From: Myxococcales bacterium
GTDB taxonomy: Bacteria; Myxococcota_A; Polyangia; Palsa-1104; JAEUJZ01
Direction of reading: 5' to 3'
Length of the DNA: 64,000 nucleotides
Assembly (NCBI GenBank): GCA_016794505.1
Contig: JAEUJZ010000073.1
Location: 62,001 to 126,000 of the forward strand
A program made the translations under genes and the position numbers. The notes beneath the pieces are model-generated. The model made no database searches and had not been told where the DNA came from. It saw only the letters and a program-made list of their open reading frames with translations. Within the stretch, counting starts at the first letter, position 1, and each line of letters starts with the position of its first letter. This document shows, one piece after another, positions 62,301 through 64,000 of this stretch.

Positions 62301-63286
62301 GCGCGGTGCAGCGAACCCTGATCGGCCACAGTGAAGCGGTCACGGCCTGCGCTCTGTTCCCTGACGGCCGGCGCTTCGTATCGACGTCTCCCGACGGAAC
62401 AACCGTGGTCTGGGACCTGCCGCTGGGCAGCGAAGTTTTGCGCATCGTCAACAGCGCACAAGCGCGAAAAGATCGCATCAGCCAGCCCAGCGGCGCACTG
62501 CTCGCGATTCCATCCGATGACCACATGATCGAGCTTTGGGGCATGCCGCTCGACAGCCCGCGCCGCGCCGAAAGCTCGATGGTCGGCCGCATCCGCACCT
62601 GCGCCGTGACGCGCGACAGTCGCTATCTGATCACCGGAGCCGGCGATCGCTTGCTGCGCCTGTGGGATCTCAACACCGGGGCCGAGCTTTTGCGCTTCAC
62701 CGGACACACGGGCGCCGTCAACTCGTGCGCGCTGTTTCCCGACGGGAAACGCCTGCTTTCAGCATCGAGCGATCGCCTGCTCATCGTGTGGCAACTAGAG
62801 ACCGGAAACGAGCAGCTACGACTTTCGGGACACACGGGAGCGGTGAATACATGCACCATCTCTTCCGACGGAAAACGCGCGCTGTCGGGCGGCTATGACA
62901 AGACGCTACGGCTGTGGGATGTAAACGGCGGCAACGAGATCATTCGCTTGGTCGGACACTCGGCCCCGGTCACGGCCTGCTTGATCACCGACGACGGACG
63001 TCGCGCGATCTCGGCCTCGCTGGACTATACGCTGCGCATCTGGGACCTGATGTCCGGCATGTGCATCGAAACGATCTATGGCAGCAGCGCCTATCTGTGC
63101 TTGGCAAACGCGGGAGACTGGCTGGTTGCCGGCGATCAAGCAGGCAATGTGTGGATCCTGCGCGACCAGATCATGACCACACCCAGCACCGAGGCGCGCC
63201 TGACGCGACAGTCGCTGATGGAATCGGTGCGCAAGTTCCTAAGCCGCAGCAGCAGCACCAGCCACAGCAGTACCAGCCAGCGCTAG
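59366..63286 (+). CDS. Effector-associated/death-like domain - NACHT-type ATPase - WD40 protein
   Basis: 1306 residues from the ATG at 59366, next to an AAGGTGG site; an in-frame extension upstream lies inside the symporter gene and is rejected, and ATG 59381 is possible. Domains: a helical adaptor (~26-88, RPELRRLLDALLPGD...ADLVRRLRE), like effector-associated or death-like domains common in myxobacteria; STAND/NACHT ATPase with Walker A GRIGVGKT (136-143) and Walker B LILIVDGLDE (223-232); ~16 WD40 blades (~605-1270), probably two propellers. It should be an inducible, ATP-driven sensor that recruits an effector via the N-terminal domain. No effector gene is adjacent. Confidence 0.85.
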   Translation: MQLCDMHYNDSCVSLVEPPHEGIPTRPELRRLLDALLPGDSDLNGFVYDHYPAVLANYHPGLDRVAKLDLLLDHAEPADLVRRLRERGLHGRTRRASEVFNWSGERHRNAEVFGRQPVLEILAQAIGHGGWVVLSGRIGVGKTALLVQLLNALEEHRGRPVPHHFLRHTVADSARPGVVLRALSAQIEALFPHLVDHDAPPELRLVQLLSRVSRQGLENGDDLILIVDGLDEVEAEGLSNPLPRFLPPELPPGVTLVCSIDPSYPHYTWLMDHAEQQLGGHIDLDGNVGRASTESACRALVLRHAPLLGLSDGQCEHVALAAAGNLLCATKLLEVLHSQRAQNVPIERALRDMSIGLDSLLARLWHGLSNEARAALGLLCAARQALPLSLLDDLLGLDEGETAHHMVAAQPFLQFESAAALGLASLTGECVSFAHSALRSFVISVLGPTAVHQSQRLLGASLCSWPPLEDNLYAFRRSYALRHAITQHIDSDSESHASQVISNIDFLVARCQEHGSAALAEDLEHAAARSGQPETARTFSDLGQALRIGAHWLGYDPGALPGLLYNLLRCANWTASTIERVLNFPPMRLRFRLVHPLQRRDTSVHTFAGHWDSVVACELTPDGKRLLSVGLDHTLRLWDLNSGAQLMHFYGHAGAPTALALTPDGQNLLYPTSDHSLCIYDLSTGAQLRRLRGHSAAITACVLHPDGKRALTAARDHKLKLWNLQTGEELLTLSGHTGAITACLISRDGKRAISAGWDHSVRVWDLSSGKLLHALHGHQGAVSSLHLLPDDQHVVSASWDHTLIVWQLSAGMRRVQLSGHSAPINAVVASSDGRFLVSVSDDRTLKVWDAETGKELRTLIGHHAGIKGCVLLPDGRSVISVSEDWTLRQWDMATGAPLRIFDGHLAPALSCALTRDGRQLISASEDKTLKLWDLSPNYDSGRSDGHIGAVTACFLGENGGMLVTASEDQTIKQWDPYTGAVQRTLIGHSEAVTACALFPDGRRFVSTSPDGTTVVWDLPLGSEVLRIVNSAQARKDRISQPSGALLAIPSDDHMIELWGMPLDSPRRAESSMVGRIRTCAVTRDSRYLITGAGDRLLRLWDLNTGAELLRFTGHTGAVNSCALFPDGKRLLSASSDRLLIVWQLETGNEQLRLSGHTGAVNTCTISSDGKRALSGGYDKTLRLWDVNGGNEIIRLVGHSAPVTACLITDDGRRAISASLDYTLRIWDLMSGMCIETIYGSSAYLCLANAGDWLVAGDQAGNVWILRDQIMTTPSTEARLTRQSLMESVRKFLSRSSSTSHSSTSQR

Positions 63287-63367
63287 TCCGTCTGGCTCGC
63301 GCTGATCCAACGGAACGCAGAGCCGCGCGGGACGCACGAAGCGGGAAGCAGAGCCCCCTTTTTCTGA

Positions 63368-64000
63368 CTAGTGCAGCACCTGACCCGCGTTTTCGTCGTC
63401 GAGTGCGGCACTTGATTCGGCGCGCTGTTGCTGCAAATCCAGCACCAGATCGACGATGTGCGACAGCGTCTCGAAGCGCCCCGTGAACGAATAATAGTAC
63501 TCGGCACTGACGGGAGCGGCTCGCGACAGCGCTTCGCTCAGCGAGGCCTGCAGGCTGCGCGTGCCGGGCCGCAGCGCGATGCCATCGTCTTCTGCGTGTT
63601 CGTCCGCGAGAGCCGGGTTCAGCTTGGCCAGCGCCGTGGCAGCCATGCCAATGGGATCGAAGCGCAGCGGCACTGCATCCAAGTCGACACGCCAAAAAAG
63701 CGGCGAGGCAGCCGGGTCGCTTTCGCTTTCTTCGTCGGGGATGGGCAGGGCCAGCCAGCGTCCACCGAAGCGAGCGATGGCCAGATCGCCCAGATAGACG
63801 CCCAGCGCATAGGCCACAAGCCGCAGAGCGGCGATGTGCTGCGGCGGGTCGCTGCGCAGCCGATCCACGTAGTAGTCGATAAAGGCCAGCGATTCCTCGC
63901 TGCCATCCAACGCGCAGCCGGTCGCGCGCTGCACATAGTTGCAGGCGGCGCGGCGAAGCTCGGCGAGCGTATCGCTGGGGACGGTGCGAATCGAAACCGG
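63368..64000 (-). CDS. Unknown protein, N-terminus beyond window
   Basis: 210 residues visible; the frame is open to the right edge, so the true start is outside. A helical start (LAELRRAACNYVQRATG) and FIDYYVDRL lead to a mixed domain with LRLVAYALGVYLGDLAIARFGGRW and LPIPDEESESDP. A C-terminal helix (SHIVDLVLDLQQQRAES) follows. No motif recognised; it looks like a cytoplasmic myxobacterial family of unknown role. It converges with the NACHT gene. Confidence 0.7.
   Translation of the reverse strand, partial: PVSIRTVPSDTLAELRRAACNYVQRATGCALDGSEESLAFIDYYVDRLRSDPPQHIAALRLVAYALGVYLGDLAIARFGGRWLALPIPDEESESDPAASPLFWRVDLDAVPLRFDPIGMAATALAKLNPALADEHAEDDGIALRPGTRSLQASLSEALSRAAPVSAEYYYSFTGRFETLSHIVDLVLDLQQQRAESSAALDDENAGQVLH

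Noticed and set aside
1..64000. tRNA, rRNA, insertion sequences, prophage genes
   Set aside because: Visual scanning found no tRNA-like cloverleaf arms with TTCRA loops, no rRNA-like stretches, no transposase or integrase motifs, and no phage structural genes. A covariance-model search could still find a small RNA.

Overview
This 64 kb window is high-GC, densely packed chromosomal DNA from a Gram-negative bacterium, most likely a Myxococcota member near Haliangium/Polyangia. The reasons are the microcompartment locus, whose gene order matches what I recall of Haliangium ochraceum, the many secreted Cys-rich or FG-GAP lipoproteins, the CHAT/STAND and NACHT-WD40 proteins, the Pro/Ala-rich tails and the incomplete signalling proteins. 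I saw no rRNA, tRNA, insertion sequence, phage gene or CRISPR array.

Layout. 1-2.7 kb (minus): an ExbB/TolQ-type channel (cut by the left edge), TonB and a TPR protein. 2.9-8.5 kb (plus): EF-P, its EpmA-type lysine ligase, a SurA/DsbA-like lipoprotein and a TPR/HEAT protein. 8.65-12.1 kb (plus): bacterial microcompartment (BMC) locus with BMC-T, BMC-H, BMC-P, a CoA-acylating aldehyde dehydrogenase and a second BMC-T. 12.2-14.3 kb: FG-GAP lipoprotein. 14.5-17.1 kb (minus): CHAT-STAND-transmembrane protein. 17.4-18.2 kb: ComF. 18.2-27.2 kb (minus): a tight five-gene operon of DUF4175, HExxH/TPR membrane protein, two unknown proteins and a MoxR ATPase. 27.6-30.4 kb (plus): ECF sigma factor, anti-sigma-like membrane protein, exported protein and a repeat-bearing lipoprotein. 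30.4-36.8 kb (minus): XdhC and MocA-like proteins, a methyltransferase-like coiled-coil protein and a histidine kinase. 36.8-47.5 kb: AAA-like low-complexity protein, O-methyltransferase, HrpB helicase, phosphoesterase, degenerate kinase-like protein, exported protein and GlmU. 47.6-59.3 kb (minus): GH13 lipoprotein, exported protein, TolC-like protein, an operon of four consecutive BMC-P (EutN/CcmL) genes, a small unknown protein, DUF721, a sulfatase-fold protein, a GalU-like nucleotidyltransferase and a sodium/solute symporter. 59.4-63.3 kb (plus): a NACHT protein with about 16 WD40 blades. A partial unknown gene runs off the right end.

The most distinctive feature is the split microcompartment system. 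The main locus supplies hexamer, trimer and one pentamer gene plus a single enzyme with a likely encapsulation helix. About 40 kb away, four further pentamer genes sit in one translationally coupled operon. Five vertex-protein genes for a shell with twelve vertices, and no obvious aldehyde-producing enzyme, alcohol dehydrogenase or phosphotransacylase nearby, make this an unusual incomplete-core metabolosome. The MoxR/metallopeptidase/DUF4175 operon and the two STAND proteins are the next most interesting.

All assignments are by eye from sequence motifs and remembered families; no database search was possible. Start codons were adjusted where spacing, overlap or signal-peptide logic favoured a particular one.
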